NCBI RefSeq assembly: GCF_001426525.1
Contig: NZ_LMEW01000001.1
Location: forward strand, 314,978-378,977
Direction of reading: 5' to 3'
Source of the DNA: Massilia sp. Root133
Lineage (GTDB): Bacteria > Pseudomonadota > Gammaproteobacteria > Burkholderiales > Burkholderiaceae_D
DNA: 64,000 nucleotides
Positions 34,801-42,791 of this stretch are shown here, in pieces. A program made the position numbers and the translations under genes. The notes beneath the pieces were generated by a model. It saw only the letters and a program-made list of their open reading frames with translations, was not told where the DNA came from and made no database searches. How positions within the stretch are numbered: the stretch's first letter is position 1; every line of letters begins with the position of its first letter.

Positions 34801-35296
34801 CGGCGACGGCATCGGCAGCAACGACCTGATGTACATCCCGAAAGCCTTCGGTTCGGGTGAAGTCGTGTTCGCGGGCGATACGGCGACCAGCCACGCCAAC
34901 GAGCAGCGTTTCTGGGACGTCGTCAACGCCAACAAGGCCCTGCGCCAGGCAGCCGGCGGCACCGTGGCCCGCTACGGCGACTTCTCGCCGTGGACGAACA
35001 GCTTCGACCTGCGCATCAGCCAGGAAATCCCGGGCCTGTTCGCACGCAACAAGGCGTCGGTCTCGTTCGACATCCTGAACGTCGGCAACCTGCTGAACAA
35101 GAAGTGGGGCCAGATCTACGAAGCACCGTTCTTCTCGAACGGCGGCCAGACCCGCGGCTTCGTCGACTACGCCGGCATGGACAGCCAGGGCCGTTATGTC
35201 TACGCGGTCCGCTCGGCCGCCGATCCGCTGCAGATCCGCCAGGTGAAGGGCGAGTCGCAGTGGTCGGCACAGGTCACCGTCAAGTACGAGTTCTGA
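31883..35296 (+). CDS. TonB-dependent outer-membrane receptor (Oar-like, with carboxypeptidase-regulatory-like domain)
   Basis: A 1137-residue outer-membrane transporter that uses TonB energy to import a ligand. It has a signal peptide (cleavage near ALAQ, residue 28), a carboxypeptidase-regulatory-like beta-sandwich (about 32-110), a plug (about 115-240, with GGNINAVTKSGTN) and a long beta-barrel ending in the aromatic VKYEF. The N-terminal domain and size place it with Oar-like/SusC-like TonB receptors, which take large or unusual substrates. Its position between an exported deaminase and a 5'-nucleotidase and nuclease suggests uptake of nucleosides, nucleobases or oligonucleotides; this is inference. 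The gene has its own leader and a strong terminator. Confidence 0.93.
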   Translation: MIYQKRIQLTKLALALSIALAGAPALAQNTTSAVGGRISSADGRPAAGAAVQIVHTESGSVSNVVTDAEGRYIARGLRTGGPYTIIITKDGVTEKREGIYLQLAETATVDATVGAPMQTVTVAGNRARSDIFSRSNMGAGTAISNAQLQIQASVNRNLQDYARADPRVSQTDKERGELSVAGQNSRYNSITIDGVNVNDTFGLEANGSPTSRQPISIEAIQSTQVNVANYDVTQKGYTGGNINAVTKSGTNQWKGGVYYVYRDDRLAGQRYNPANDTYSDPVPFKETTKGVWASGPLVEDKLFLYALSEETNSSRSAPDYGPVGSNNGTTVAVTPAEIAAVQNIMKNQYGVNAGGLAQGGGNFVSREQMLKVDWNISDNHRANIRYQRTTQAEPQYSLFSATGLSLDSAYYSQGKQIETTVAQLFSDWTPTFSTELKASSRNYDSVPTNNTQLPTIGVQFTGALPAGTPSNVTTGSRTINLGTDNSRHMNLLRTRTQDFYAGANWTVGDHEIKFGADYQKNKIYNAFLQNVYGNYTFGCDNNLSYSFGSINCTTASQAQVEAAVLENLRSGRYTSYTLQVAAPGFTLNDAVAQFNMTNTGLFLQDTWNVNRQLTLNYGFRVDQVGVGGTPVANTKVAQAAVLNPNARQTGGFGYNNQQTIDGTKLFQPRFGFNYNFDTPRRMQLRGGFGLFQGAAMSVWLANPFQNTGMTTQQITCSATGNTKCPPVAGTPNGAFSTDINNQPKLGGSTPPIANVDLIDPNVKQPSVWKANLAFETELPWYGLVAGAEVLYAHTKDGIFFQNLNLGQPTRIGVDGRQLFWNANGLSQNCWSVGNNAVSTAKGCTNTTKSLSNSAFGNVIKVTGTDKGENRVSTLSLSYPMTKGFGWSVAASHTYATEVSNLTSSTSGSNYGARSALNPNDNVAANSAYLVKNRINALLNFEKAFFGKYKTRFGVFYEGRTGKPYSWTFKNDMNGDGIGSNDLMYIPKAFGSGEVVFAGDTATSHANEQRFWDVVNANKALRQAAGGTVARYGDFSPWTNSFDLRISQEIPGLFARNKASVSFDILNVGNLLNKKWGQIYEAPFFSNGGQTRGFVDYAGMDSQGRYVYAVRSAADPLQIRQVKGESQWSAQVTVKYEF

Positions 35297-35322
35297 TCCG
35301 GGCCTGACATGACGTAAATGAG

Positions 35323-35351
35323 ACGGCCGGTGGCGACACCGGCCGTTTTTC
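35323..35351 (+). terminator. Rho-independent terminator of the TonB-dependent receptor gene
   Basis: A 10-base perfect stem (ACGGCCGGTG/CACCGGCCGT) with loop GCGA is followed by TTTTT. It starts 27 bases after the receptor stop codon. Confidence 0.92.
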
Positions 35352-35427
35352 TTCCCTTGTAAAGACCAGAAAGGCGAACGCGCGTGCCATAATCGATGGC
35401 TGCCGTTTGCATCACAAAAGATTTCAT

Positions 35428-37098
35428 ATGATCGTAACCCGTCCGTTCGCGCTGGCCCTGGGCGCCGCGTTGCTGCTGTCCGGCTGCGCCTCCGCGCCGG
35501 TCCGTCCGCTCGAGATCAATCTCGTCGCGCTGAACGACTTCCACGGCAATCTCGAGCCCAGCAAGTACACGTACACGCCGCCGGGTTCCACGCAGCCGCG
35601 CACGATCCAGGCGGGCGGCATCGACGTGCTGAAAGGCGCGCTGGACACGTTCCGCAAGGACGACCCGGACCTGCTGTTCGTCGCGGCCGGTGACCTCGTC
35701 GGCGCGAGCCCCGCCGCGTCGTCGATGTTCGCGGACGAACCGAGCATCGAGGCGCTGAACCGCATGGGCCTCGTCGCCAGCTCGCTCGGCAACCACGAAT
35801 TCGACCAGGGCCCGAAGGAACTGCTGCGCCAGCAGCACGGCGGCTGCGATTCGCCGCGGCCCGCGAAGGCATGCCGCCTCTCGCCCGATTTCAAGGGCGC
35901 CGGTTTTACCTACCTCGCCGCGAACGTCGTTGACGCGCAGACGGGCAAGACCCTCGTGCCGGGCTGGCGCATCGTCGACGTCAAGGGCGTCAAGGTGGGC
36001 CTGATCGGCGCCGTGCTGCACGACCTCGCCTCCGTGACGATCGCCTCGTCCATCAACGGCCTGGCCATCGAGGATGAAGCGGCATCGATCAACGCCGTGC
36101 TGCCCGTCATGCGTGCGCAGGGCGCGCAGGTGTTCGTCGTGCTGATCCACGAAGGCGGTTTCGCCGACCAGCCCTACGACAAGGCCGATTGCGACACCCT
36201 GCATGGCCCGATCGTCGCCATCACGAAGCAACTCGACCCGGCCATCCGCCTCGTCATCAGCGGCCATTCGCACACGGGCTATCTGTGCAAGGTGGACGGC
36301 AAGGTCGTCACGCAGGCGGACGCGTACGGCCACCTGCTGTCGCGCATCCGGCTGACGCTCGATCCGGCCACGAAGGCCGTCCAGGACATCCAGGTGCGCA
36401 ACGTCGTGATGGCGCCGGACGCATTCCAGCCCGACGCGAGCCTGTCCGCGTACCTCGCCGACGTGCGCGCGAAGAGCCGCGCGGCGCTCGCGAAACCGGT
36501 GGCGCGCGTGCAGGGGGCGTTGTCGCGCAAGGAGAATCCGGCCGGCGAATCGGTGCTGGGCGGCGTGATCGCCGACGCGGCCGTCGCCGCCACGCGCGAC
36601 CAGGGCGCGCAGGTCGGTTTCATGAACCCGGGCGGCATCCGCAAGGACCTGGAAACGGGAGAAGGCGGCATCGTCAGCTTCGGCCAGGCGCAGGCCGTGC
36701 TCCCGTTCGGGAACACGCTCGTCGTGATGGACCTCACCGGCGCGCAATTGCGCCGCGTGCTCGAACAGCAGTGGGACCGGCCGGCGGCATCGAGCCCGTC
36801 GGTCCTTGCGGTGTCCAGCAGCCTGACGTACGACTGGGATGGCACGCAACCCGCCGGCCGCCGCACGGCGAACGTGAAGGTGGACGGCAAGGCGCTCGAC
36901 GATAACAAGGTGTATCGCGTCGTGGCCAACAACTTCCTGGCCGAGGGCGGCGACAACATCCCGATGTTCGCGAAGGGCACGCGCCGCGTGGAGACGGGCC
37001 TGCGTGACCTCGATGCGCTGATCGCGTACCTGCAGAAGCATCCGGAAGCCGGCGGCATGAGCCTGACCGCACCACAGCGCATCCGCAAGGTCCGCTAA
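35428..37098 (+). CDS. Lipoprotein 5'-nucleotidase / metallophosphatase
   Basis: A 556-residue enzyme predicted to release phosphate from nucleotides outside the cytosol. The N-terminus ends in lipobox LLSG-Cys20, so it should be lipid-anchored. The metallophosphatase domain shows ALNDFHGN, AAGDLVGAS, LGNHEFDQG and SGHSHTG. The C-terminal 5'-nucleotidase domain shows NPGGIRKDL and LPFGNTLVVMDL, the substrate-binding motifs of the UshA/NadN family. The ATG at 35428 has a weak AAAAGA upstream; another in-frame ATG lies at 35407. It is followed 28 bases later by the S1/P1 nuclease gene in the same direction. Confidence 0.94.
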   Translation: MIVTRPFALALGAALLLSGCASAPVRPLEINLVALNDFHGNLEPSKYTYTPPGSTQPRTIQAGGIDVLKGALDTFRKDDPDLLFVAAGDLVGASPAASSMFADEPSIEALNRMGLVASSLGNHEFDQGPKELLRQQHGGCDSPRPAKACRLSPDFKGAGFTYLAANVVDAQTGKTLVPGWRIVDVKGVKVGLIGAVLHDLASVTIASSINGLAIEDEAASINAVLPVMRAQGAQVFVVLIHEGGFADQPYDKADCDTLHGPIVAITKQLDPAIRLVISGHSHTGYLCKVDGKVVTQADAYGHLLSRIRLTLDPATKAVQDIQVRNVVMAPDAFQPDASLSAYLADVRAKSRAALAKPVARVQGALSRKENPAGESVLGGVIADAAVAATRDQGAQVGFMNPGGIRKDLETGEGGIVSFGQAQAVLPFGNTLVVMDLTGAQLRRVLEQQWDRPAASSPSVLAVSSSLTYDWDGTQPAGRRTANVKVDGKALDDNKVYRVVANNFLAEGGDNIPMFAKGTRRVETGLRDLDALIAYLQKHPEAGGMSLTAPQRIRKVR

Positions 37099-37126
37099 CG
37101 ATATAAACCGTATTGAGAGATAGCTC

Positions 37127-38179
37127 ATGAAGAAAATCGCATGTGTCGTGGCGCTGGCCGGCGCCTTCGTGTCGCTGGATGCGGCCGCATGGGGCACGGA
37201 CGGCCACCGCGCCGTGGGCGCCATCGCCGACAAGCTGATCAAGGGCACGCATGCCGAGGCGCAGGTGAAGGCGCTGCTGCTGCCGGGCGAATCGCTGGAA
37301 GCCGTGTCGACGTGGCCCGACTGCGTGAAGGGCAACTGGTGCGGTCCGCAGACGCCGGAAATGATCGAGTACGTGAACGCGAATCCGAAGCACAGCGAAT
37401 ACCACTACACGGACGTGCCGTTCCAGCTCGACCACTACCACGACGGCGCCGCCGGCACGGCCGACGACGACATCGTGCAGACCTTGAAGGAAGCCATCGC
37501 GGTCCTGCAGGGCAAGGACACGCCGGCGACCAATCCGCACAAGTTCACGAAGCGCCAGGCGCTGATCCTCGTGACCCACCTGGCGGGCGACATCGTCCAG
37601 CCGCTGCACGTGGGCGCCGCCTTCGTCGACAAGGACGGGAAGTTCATCGTGCCGAAGACGAAGGCAGAGATCGACGAGACCGTCGTCTTCGATTCGCGCG
37701 GCGGCAACAACTTCCTGATGGACGACGCCAAGATCGAGCAGATGTCCGCCAACCTGATTCCGCCCGGCGAACCGACGCCGGCCAAGCCGGGCGTGCCGAA
37801 GGCGCTGACGAAGCCGTTCCACTCGTACTGGGACAGCACGACGGTCGACTACGCGTTCCGCCGGATCCGCACGAAGACGCCGGAACAGTTCGCGCAAGCC
37901 GCCATCGACGGCAAGCCGAACGTGGCGCAGAACAGCGGCGATCCCGTCACGTGGCCGTACCAGTGGGCGGACGATACGCTGGCCGTCTCGAAGATTGCAT
38001 TCGCCGGCGTCACCGCGGGCAAGATCGTGCCGCAGGTGAGCAAGAAGGGCGAGACCTATTACACGTGGACCCTGGAAGTGCCGGCCGACTATCCGGTGCC
38101 CAGCTCCGCGCTCGCAAAGACACAGATGATCAAGGGCGGCTACAACCTGGCCGCGCTGCTGAAGGCGATCTGGCCGTAA
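37127..38179 (+). CDS. Exported S1/P1-type nuclease
   Basis: A 350-residue zinc-dependent nuclease of the S1/P1 family, which degrades single-stranded DNA and RNA to 5'-mononucleotides. The signal peptide should be cut just before Trp22 (...DAAA/WGTDGH), so the mature enzyme would start with the tryptophan that is a zinc ligand in this family. His27 is the next ligand. Further metal motifs include HLAGDIVQPLHVG and a His-rich YHYTDVPF region. The ATG follows GAGAGA. With the upstream 5'-nucleotidase it forms a two-step path from nucleic acid to nucleoside. A strong terminator follows. Confidence 0.94.
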   Translation: MKKIACVVALAGAFVSLDAAAWGTDGHRAVGAIADKLIKGTHAEAQVKALLLPGESLEAVSTWPDCVKGNWCGPQTPEMIEYVNANPKHSEYHYTDVPFQLDHYHDGAAGTADDDIVQTLKEAIAVLQGKDTPATNPHKFTKRQALILVTHLAGDIVQPLHVGAAFVDKDGKFIVPKTKAEIDETVVFDSRGGNNFLMDDAKIEQMSANLIPPGEPTPAKPGVPKALTKPFHSYWDSTTVDYAFRRIRTKTPEQFAQAAIDGKPNVAQNSGDPVTWPYQWADDTLAVSKIAFAGVTAGKIVPQVSKKGETYYTWTLEVPADYPVPSSALAKTQMIKGGYNLAALLKAIWP

Positions 38180-38202
38180 TCCCGGCGCCAGCCTTCCGCA
38201 AG

Positions 38203-38238
38203 CCGCCGCGCGCCCACAAGGCCGCGGCGGTTTTTTTT
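38203..38238 (+). terminator. Rho-independent terminator after the S1/P1 nuclease gene
   Basis: Stem CCGCCGCG/CGCGGCGG with a 12-base loop, followed by eight T. It starts 24 bases after the stop codon. Confidence 0.92.
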
Positions 38239-38276
38239 CGTGGGTTAGAATCGCGGCATTCATACGGACCCTCACC

Positions 38277-39104
38277 ATGCCCACGATTCTTCGTTTCATC
38301 ATCCCCGCGTCCACACTGGTGGCACTCGTGCCCGCCGTGGCCGCCGAACCCAACCTGCCGCTGTGGGAAGCCGGCATCGGCGCCGCCGTGTTCAACACGC
38401 CCGCCTATCCGGGCGCATCCGACCGCAGCAACCGCGGCCTCGTGCTGCCGTTCCTGCTCTATCGCGGCAAGGTGCTGCGCGCCGACCAGCAGGGCGTCGG
38501 CGCGCGCCTGCTGGACACGGACAAGGTCGAATTCGACATCGGTTTCGCGGGCGCGCTGCCGTCCCGTTCGGACGACGTCGAGGCGCGCCGCGGCATGCCC
38601 GACCTCGGCACGCTCGTCGAATTCGGCCCGCGCGTGAAGTATAAATTCGCCGACCTGGGCGAGGCGGGGCGCCTGCGTTTCGAACTGCCCGTGCGCGCCG
38701 TCATCGAAGCCCGCGGCGGCCTGCGCCGCCAGGGCTGGACGACGGAGCCGCGCTTCGTGTGGGAACGCCGCGGCGATGGGGGCCGCTGGACGATGGAGGC
38801 GCAGGTCGGGGCCGTGTTCGGCGACCGCCGCATCCACGGCTATTTCTTCGACGTCGCGCCGCAGTATGCGACGGCGGACCGCCCGGCGTACCGGGCCGGC
38901 AGCGGGTTGATGCTCGTGCGGACGGGCGTGTTCGGTACGGTCAGGGTCAATCCGGACGTGCGCGCGTTCGCGTTCGTGCGGCTCGACAGCTATGCGGGGA
39001 ATGCGAACCGGGAGAGTCCGCTGTTCAGGAAGGATGTCGGCGCGTCGGCCGGGGTGGGGCTGGCGTGGACGTTGGCGCGCTCGAGCAAGCGCGCCAACGA
39101 GTGA
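38277..39104 (+). CDS. MipA/OmpV family outer-membrane protein
   Basis: A 275-residue protein with signal peptide (cleavage near AVAAE, residue 23) and beta-barrel character. It opens PLWEAGIGAAVFNTPAYPGA and has LPFLLYRG, matching the MipA/OmpV family. These are small outer-membrane barrels sometimes tied to murein enzymes or adhesion. It has its own short leader after the nuclease terminator. It converges on the nucleoside ABC importer. Whether it serves nucleoside passage or is an unrelated neighbour is unknown. Confidence 0.9.
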   Translation: MPTILRFIIPASTLVALVPAVAAEPNLPLWEAGIGAAVFNTPAYPGASDRSNRGLVLPFLLYRGKVLRADQQGVGARLLDTDKVEFDIGFAGALPSRSDDVEARRGMPDLGTLVEFGPRVKYKFADLGEAGRLRFELPVRAVIEARGGLRRQGWTTEPRFVWERRGDGGRWTMEAQVGAVFGDRRIHGYFFDVAPQYATADRPAYRAGSGLMLVRTGVFGTVRVNPDVRAFAFVRLDSYAGNANRESPLFRKDVGASAGVGLAWTLARSSKRANE

Positions 39105-39107
39105 TGT

Positions 39108-40073
39108 TCAACGCGACTTGACGAACGGCTTGCCGATGGCCTTCGGCGCGACCGACTTGGCCATCAGGCCGGCCAGCACGACCACGGTAACGATATACGG
39201 AATCGCCTGGATCAGGGACCCCGGCAGGCGGCCGACGACCGGCAGGTCGACGCCTTCGAGCTGGATCTGGATCGCGCCGAACAGGCCGAACATCAAACAG
39301 CCCAGCACCGTGTGCAGCGGGCGCCAGTTGCCGAAGACGAGCGCCGTCAGCGCCAGGTAGCCGGCGCCGGCCGACATGTCACGCAGGAAGAAGCCGCTCT
39401 GGACCAGCGTCAGGTACGCACCCGAGAACGAGCACAGGACACCGGCCACGAACATGCCGAGATAGCGTGTGCGCTCGACGGACACGCCGGCCGCGTCGGC
39501 CGCATGCGGATTCTCGCCGCACGCGCGCAGGCGCAGGCCGAAGCGGCTGTGGTACACGACCCAGTGCACGACGGGCAGCAGGAGGAACGCGACGTAGACC
39601 AGCACCGATTGGCCGCCGATCAGGTGGCCGTACAGCCAGCCGATGACGGGAATGTGCTCGACGGCCGCCGTGCCGGGCAGGACGACGTCGAACAGGCGCG
39701 CGTTGCGCAGGTCCGGCGTGCGGCCGCCCTGCTGGAAGAAGAATTGCGCGAGCACGAACGTCAGGCCGCTCATCGCGATGTTGATGGCGATGCCGGCCAC
39801 GAGCTGGTTGCCCTTCTGCGTGATCGACACGAATGCCTGCACCATCGCGAGGGCGACCGACACGCCCATGCCGGCCAGGATGCCATACCACGGATTCTGC
39901 GTCGTGTACGCAACAGCGGCCGATGCGAACGCGGAGGCGAGGATCTTGCCTTCGAGGCCGATGTCGACGACGCCCGAGCGCTCGGCGAACAGGCCGGCCA
40001 GCGCGGCGAACATCAGCACGGGCGCATTGCGGACCGTGGAGACGATGATGCTGGCGAGTTGGAAGTCTTCCAT
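39108..40073 (-). CDS. ABC transporter permease, BMP-type nucleoside importer (second permease)
   Basis: A 321-residue inner-membrane permease of the BPD_transp_2 family. It has the typical ERSGVVDIGLEGKIL near residue 35 and about nine hydrophobic segments. In B. subtilis NupQ and the YufQ family the equivalent protein forms the pore for guanosine and other nucleosides together with a partner permease. It begins 1 base after the stop of the partner permease gene and ends the four-gene operon. Confidence 0.93.
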   Translation of the reverse strand: MEDFQLASIIVSTVRNAPVLMFAALAGLFAERSGVVDIGLEGKILASAFASAAVAYTTQNPWYGILAGMGVSVALAMVQAFVSITQKGNQLVAGIAINIAMSGLTFVLAQFFFQQGGRTPDLRNARLFDVVLPGTAAVEHIPVIGWLYGHLIGGQSVLVYVAFLLLPVVHWVVYHSRFGLRLRACGENPHAADAAGVSVERTRYLGMFVAGVLCSFSGAYLTLVQSGFFLRDMSAGAGYLALTALVFGNWRPLHTVLGCLMFGLFGAIQIQLEGVDLPVVGRLPGSLIQAIPYIVTVVVLAGLMAKSVAPKAIGKPFVKSR

Positions 40074-41168
40074 TCAAATCCCCTTGTTGGTACGGGTGAC
40101 GTTGAGCAGTTTCAGGATGGCCGGGGCGTAGAAGTTTTCCATCGCGCCGCAGAACAGGATGATCAGGCCCTGGATGAAAATGAACGTCTCCTGTGGGATG
40201 TTCGGCTTTTCCAGCGACAGGTCGAAGCCGCCCTGGATCAGCGCGCCGAACAGCACGGACGACAGGAAGATGCCGACCGGATGCTGGCGGCCCATCAGCG
40301 CGATCGCGATGCCGACGAAGCCCGCGCCGGCGGGGAAATTCAGCGACAAATAGTGCGTCGAGCCCATCACGGAGTTGACGGCGCCCAGGCCGGCCAGGGC
40401 GCCCGACACGAGCATCGTCACGATGATCGTGCGGCTGATTTTTACGCCGGCGTAGTGCGCGGCGTGCGCGTTCAGGCCCGTGGCGCGCAGCTGGTAGCCC
40501 CACGACGAACGCCACACGACGGCGCCGTAGATGACCAACGCGAGGAGCGCGAGAACGAAGCTGATGTTCAGCGGCGTATCGCCGAACACGGGCAGCACCT
40601 TGTTCAGCAGGGGCAGGGCGGCGCTGTCGGCGAACACGCGCGAGGCCGGGTTCTGCTGGCCTTCCGGGATCAGGTATTTGACGATCACGAAGTTCATCAG
40701 GCTCGCAGCGATGAAGTTGAACATGATCGTCGTGACGACGACGTGGCTGCCCCGTTTCGCCTGCAGATAGCCGGGAATGAACGCCCACAGCGCGCCGAAG
40801 ACGGCCGCGCCGATCATCGCGAGCGGGATCATCAGGATGCCGGGCAGGTGTGCGTCGAGCGCCAGCACGGCCCACGTCAGGCCCAGGCCGCCCACGTACA
40901 TCTGGCCTTCCGCGCCGATGTTGAAGAGGCCCGCCTGCATCGCGATCGACACGGCGAGGCCCGCGAAGATGAAGGTGCTCGCGTAGAACAGCGTGTAGCC
41001 GAGGCCTTCCGGGTCGAGGATGGCGCTGTCGACGAGGATGCGCAGCGATTCCGACGGGCTCTCGCCCAGCAGGTGGATCACGAGCCCCGCGACGAGCAGC
41101 GCCGACATCAGGTTCAGGATGGGCAGGACGAAACCGGTGGCCCAGCGTGGCAATTCAGTCTTTGGCAT
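40074..41168 (-). CDS. ABC transporter permease, BMP-type nucleoside importer (first permease)
   Basis: A 364-residue permease with about ten hydrophobic segments and the family motif GLFNIGAEGQMYVGGL near residue 95. PLAMIGAAVFGALWAFIPG and TTIMFNFIAA follow. It pairs with the downstream permease, as NupP/NupQ do. It starts 4 bases after the ATPase stop and abuts the next gene, so the three are translated together. Substrate choice (nucleoside) rests on family and neighbourhood. Confidence 0.93.
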   Translation of the reverse strand: MPKTELPRWATGFVLPILNLMSALLVAGLVIHLLGESPSESLRILVDSAILDPEGLGYTLFYASTFIFAGLAVSIAMQAGLFNIGAEGQMYVGGLGLTWAVLALDAHLPGILMIPLAMIGAAVFGALWAFIPGYLQAKRGSHVVVTTIMFNFIAASLMNFVIVKYLIPEGQQNPASRVFADSAALPLLNKVLPVFGDTPLNISFVLALLALVIYGAVVWRSSWGYQLRATGLNAHAAHYAGVKISRTIIVTMLVSGALAGLGAVNSVMGSTHYLSLNFPAGAGFVGIAIALMGRQHPVGIFLSSVLFGALIQGGFDLSLEKPNIPQETFIFIQGLIILFCGAMENFYAPAILKLLNVTRTNKGI

Positions 41169-41172
41169 GATG

Positions 41173-42720
41173 TCAGTGCTTGTGCATCCCGCCCATCAAG
41201 AGGCCGATGCGGGTGGTGTCGAATTCGTCGATGGGGAGGATGCCGGTGATGCGGCCGCCGGACATCACGATGATGCGGTCCGCGAGTGCGCGCACCTCTT
41301 CCAGTTCCACGGACGACAGCAGGATCGCCACGCCTTCGTCGCGCAGGCGCAGGAGCTGCGTGTGGATGCTTTCGATGGTGCCGATGTCTACGCCGCGCGT
41401 CGGCTGGCCGACCAGCATCAGCTTCGGCTTCGCGGCCACTTCGCGCGCGATGACGACCTTCTGCTGGTTGCCGCCCGAGAGCAGGCCGATACGCAAGTCC
41501 GGATTGTTCGGGCGGACGTCGAACGCCGTCATCAGGTGCGCGCAGCGCTGCGCGATCCTTTTATGGTCGAACAGGCCCCAGCGGTTCGTCACCTTGTCCT
41601 GGTAGCCGAACACCGTGTTCTGCATCACGGAGAAATCCTTGATCACGCCGTCGCGCAGGCGGTCTTCCGGCACGTGGCCGATGCCCAGTTCGCGGAATTC
41701 TGCCGGCAGGCCGTCCGCGTTCGTGCGGCCGCCGTACGGCAGCGCGCGTCCATCGAATTCGACCTTGCCCGACGTCGGCAGGCGCATGCCGGACAGGATT
41801 TCCAGCAGCTCGCTCTGGCCATTGCCTGACACGCCCGCGATGGCGACGACTTCGCCCGCGCGCAATGTAAAATCGATGTCGGCGAGGAGGGCGACGCCGT
41901 TCGCATCCTGCAGCTGCAGGTCCGACACTTTCAGCACCTCGGTGCCCGGATTGTACGGCGCGCGCGGCAGCTCGCTCTGGATCGGGCGGCCGACCATCAT
42001 GTTGGCCAGTTCTTCACGCGACGTCTCCGCGGTCTTGACGGCGCCGACGACGCGGCCCGCGCGCATCACCGTCACCTCGTCCGTGATCTCCATGATTTCC
42101 TGGAGCTTGTGGGTGATCAGGATGATGGTCTTGCCTTGTTCCTTGAACAACCGCAGGATCTCGAACAGCGACGCCGTCTCCTGCGCGGTCAGCACGGCGG
42201 TGGGCTCGTCGAGGATCAGGATGTTGGCGCTGCGGTAGATCTGCTTGAGGATCTCCACGCGCTGCTGCGCGCCGACGGATAGATCGTGGATCGTCGCGAG
42301 CGGATCGACGTCGAGGCGGTAGCGGTCGCAGATCTCGCGCAGCTTCGCTTCCACGGCGCCGCGTTTCGCGGCCAGCTTGAAGCCGCCCTCGTTGCCCAGC
42401 ATGACGTTGTCGAGGACGGTCATGTTCTCGACGAGCATGAAGTGCTGGTGCACCATGCCGATGCCGAGCGCGATCGCCTCGTGACTGGTGCGGATGTCCT
42501 GGGGCTGGCCGTCGATGAGGACCTGGCCGCTGTCGGCGTTGTAGTAGCCGTACAGGATGCTCATCAGGGTCGACTTGCCGGCGCCGTTTTCGCCGATCAC
42601 GCCATGGATCGAGCCCTTGGCGATGGCGAAGCTGACGTCGGCATTCGCCTGCACCGCCCCGAAGGCTTTGCTTATGTTGCGAAATTCTACGGCTGGCTGC
42701 ATAGCGGTCTGTCCATTCAT
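41173..42720 (-). CDS. ABC transporter ATP-binding protein, duplicated nucleotide-binding domains
   Basis: A 515-residue cytosolic ATPase with two tandem ABC domains, as in RbsA/NupO. The first domain (about 10-245) has Walker A GENGAGKST, LSVGAQQRVEI and LILDEPTAVL. The second (about 260-510) has the degenerate GVSGNGQSE and an intact LSGGNQQKVVI signature, with LVGQPTRGVD replacing Walker B. A 16-base-pair hairpin ends 4 bases before the assigned ATG (42720). A second ATG at 42702 would give the usual start close to AVEFRNISKAFG, so the true start may be six codons in. Confidence 0.94.
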   Translation of the reverse strand: MNGQTAMQPAVEFRNISKAFGAVQANADVSFAIAKGSIHGVIGENGAGKSTLMSILYGYYNADSGQVLIDGQPQDIRTSHEAIALGIGMVHQHFMLVENMTVLDNVMLGNEGGFKLAAKRGAVEAKLREICDRYRLDVDPLATIHDLSVGAQQRVEILKQIYRSANILILDEPTAVLTAQETASLFEILRLFKEQGKTIILITHKLQEIMEITDEVTVMRAGRVVGAVKTAETSREELANMMVGRPIQSELPRAPYNPGTEVLKVSDLQLQDANGVALLADIDFTLRAGEVVAIAGVSGNGQSELLEILSGMRLPTSGKVEFDGRALPYGGRTNADGLPAEFRELGIGHVPEDRLRDGVIKDFSVMQNTVFGYQDKVTNRWGLFDHKRIAQRCAHLMTAFDVRPNNPDLRIGLLSGGNQQKVVIAREVAAKPKLMLVGQPTRGVDIGTIESIHTQLLRLRDEGVAILLSSVELEEVRALADRIIVMSGGRITGILPIDEFDTTRIGLLMGGMHKH

Positions 42721-42724
42721 TTAA

Positions 42725-42764
42725 AAGCGCGCCGCGCCGGCATGGAAACCGGCGCGGCGCGCTT
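42725..42764 (-). promoter_or_regulatory. Long intercistronic hairpin between substrate-binding protein and ATPase genes
   Basis: A perfect 16-base-pair stem (AAGCGCGCCGCGCCGG/CCGGCGCGGCGCGCTT) with an 8-base loop lies 27 bases after the binding-protein stop and 4 bases before the ATPase start. On the transcribed strand it is followed by only TTTTAA, so it should act as a partial terminator or mRNA-stability element that keeps binding-protein levels above the rest. Confidence 0.75.
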
Positions 42765-42791
42765 CACTGTCAAACTGTGTTCGATGCCGTG

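Noticed and set aside
31865..34894. A 1009-codon minus-strand frame opposite the TonB-dependent receptor
   Set aside because: The receptor frame has signal peptide, plug, barrel and terminator; the opposite frame is Arg/Val/Asp-rich shadow with no motif.
35428..38179. 5'-nucleotidase and S1/P1 nuclease as phosphate-starvation genes
   Set aside because: Possible in principle, but no recognisable Pho-box direct repeats were seen upstream of 35428, and the surrounding genes point to nucleoside use.
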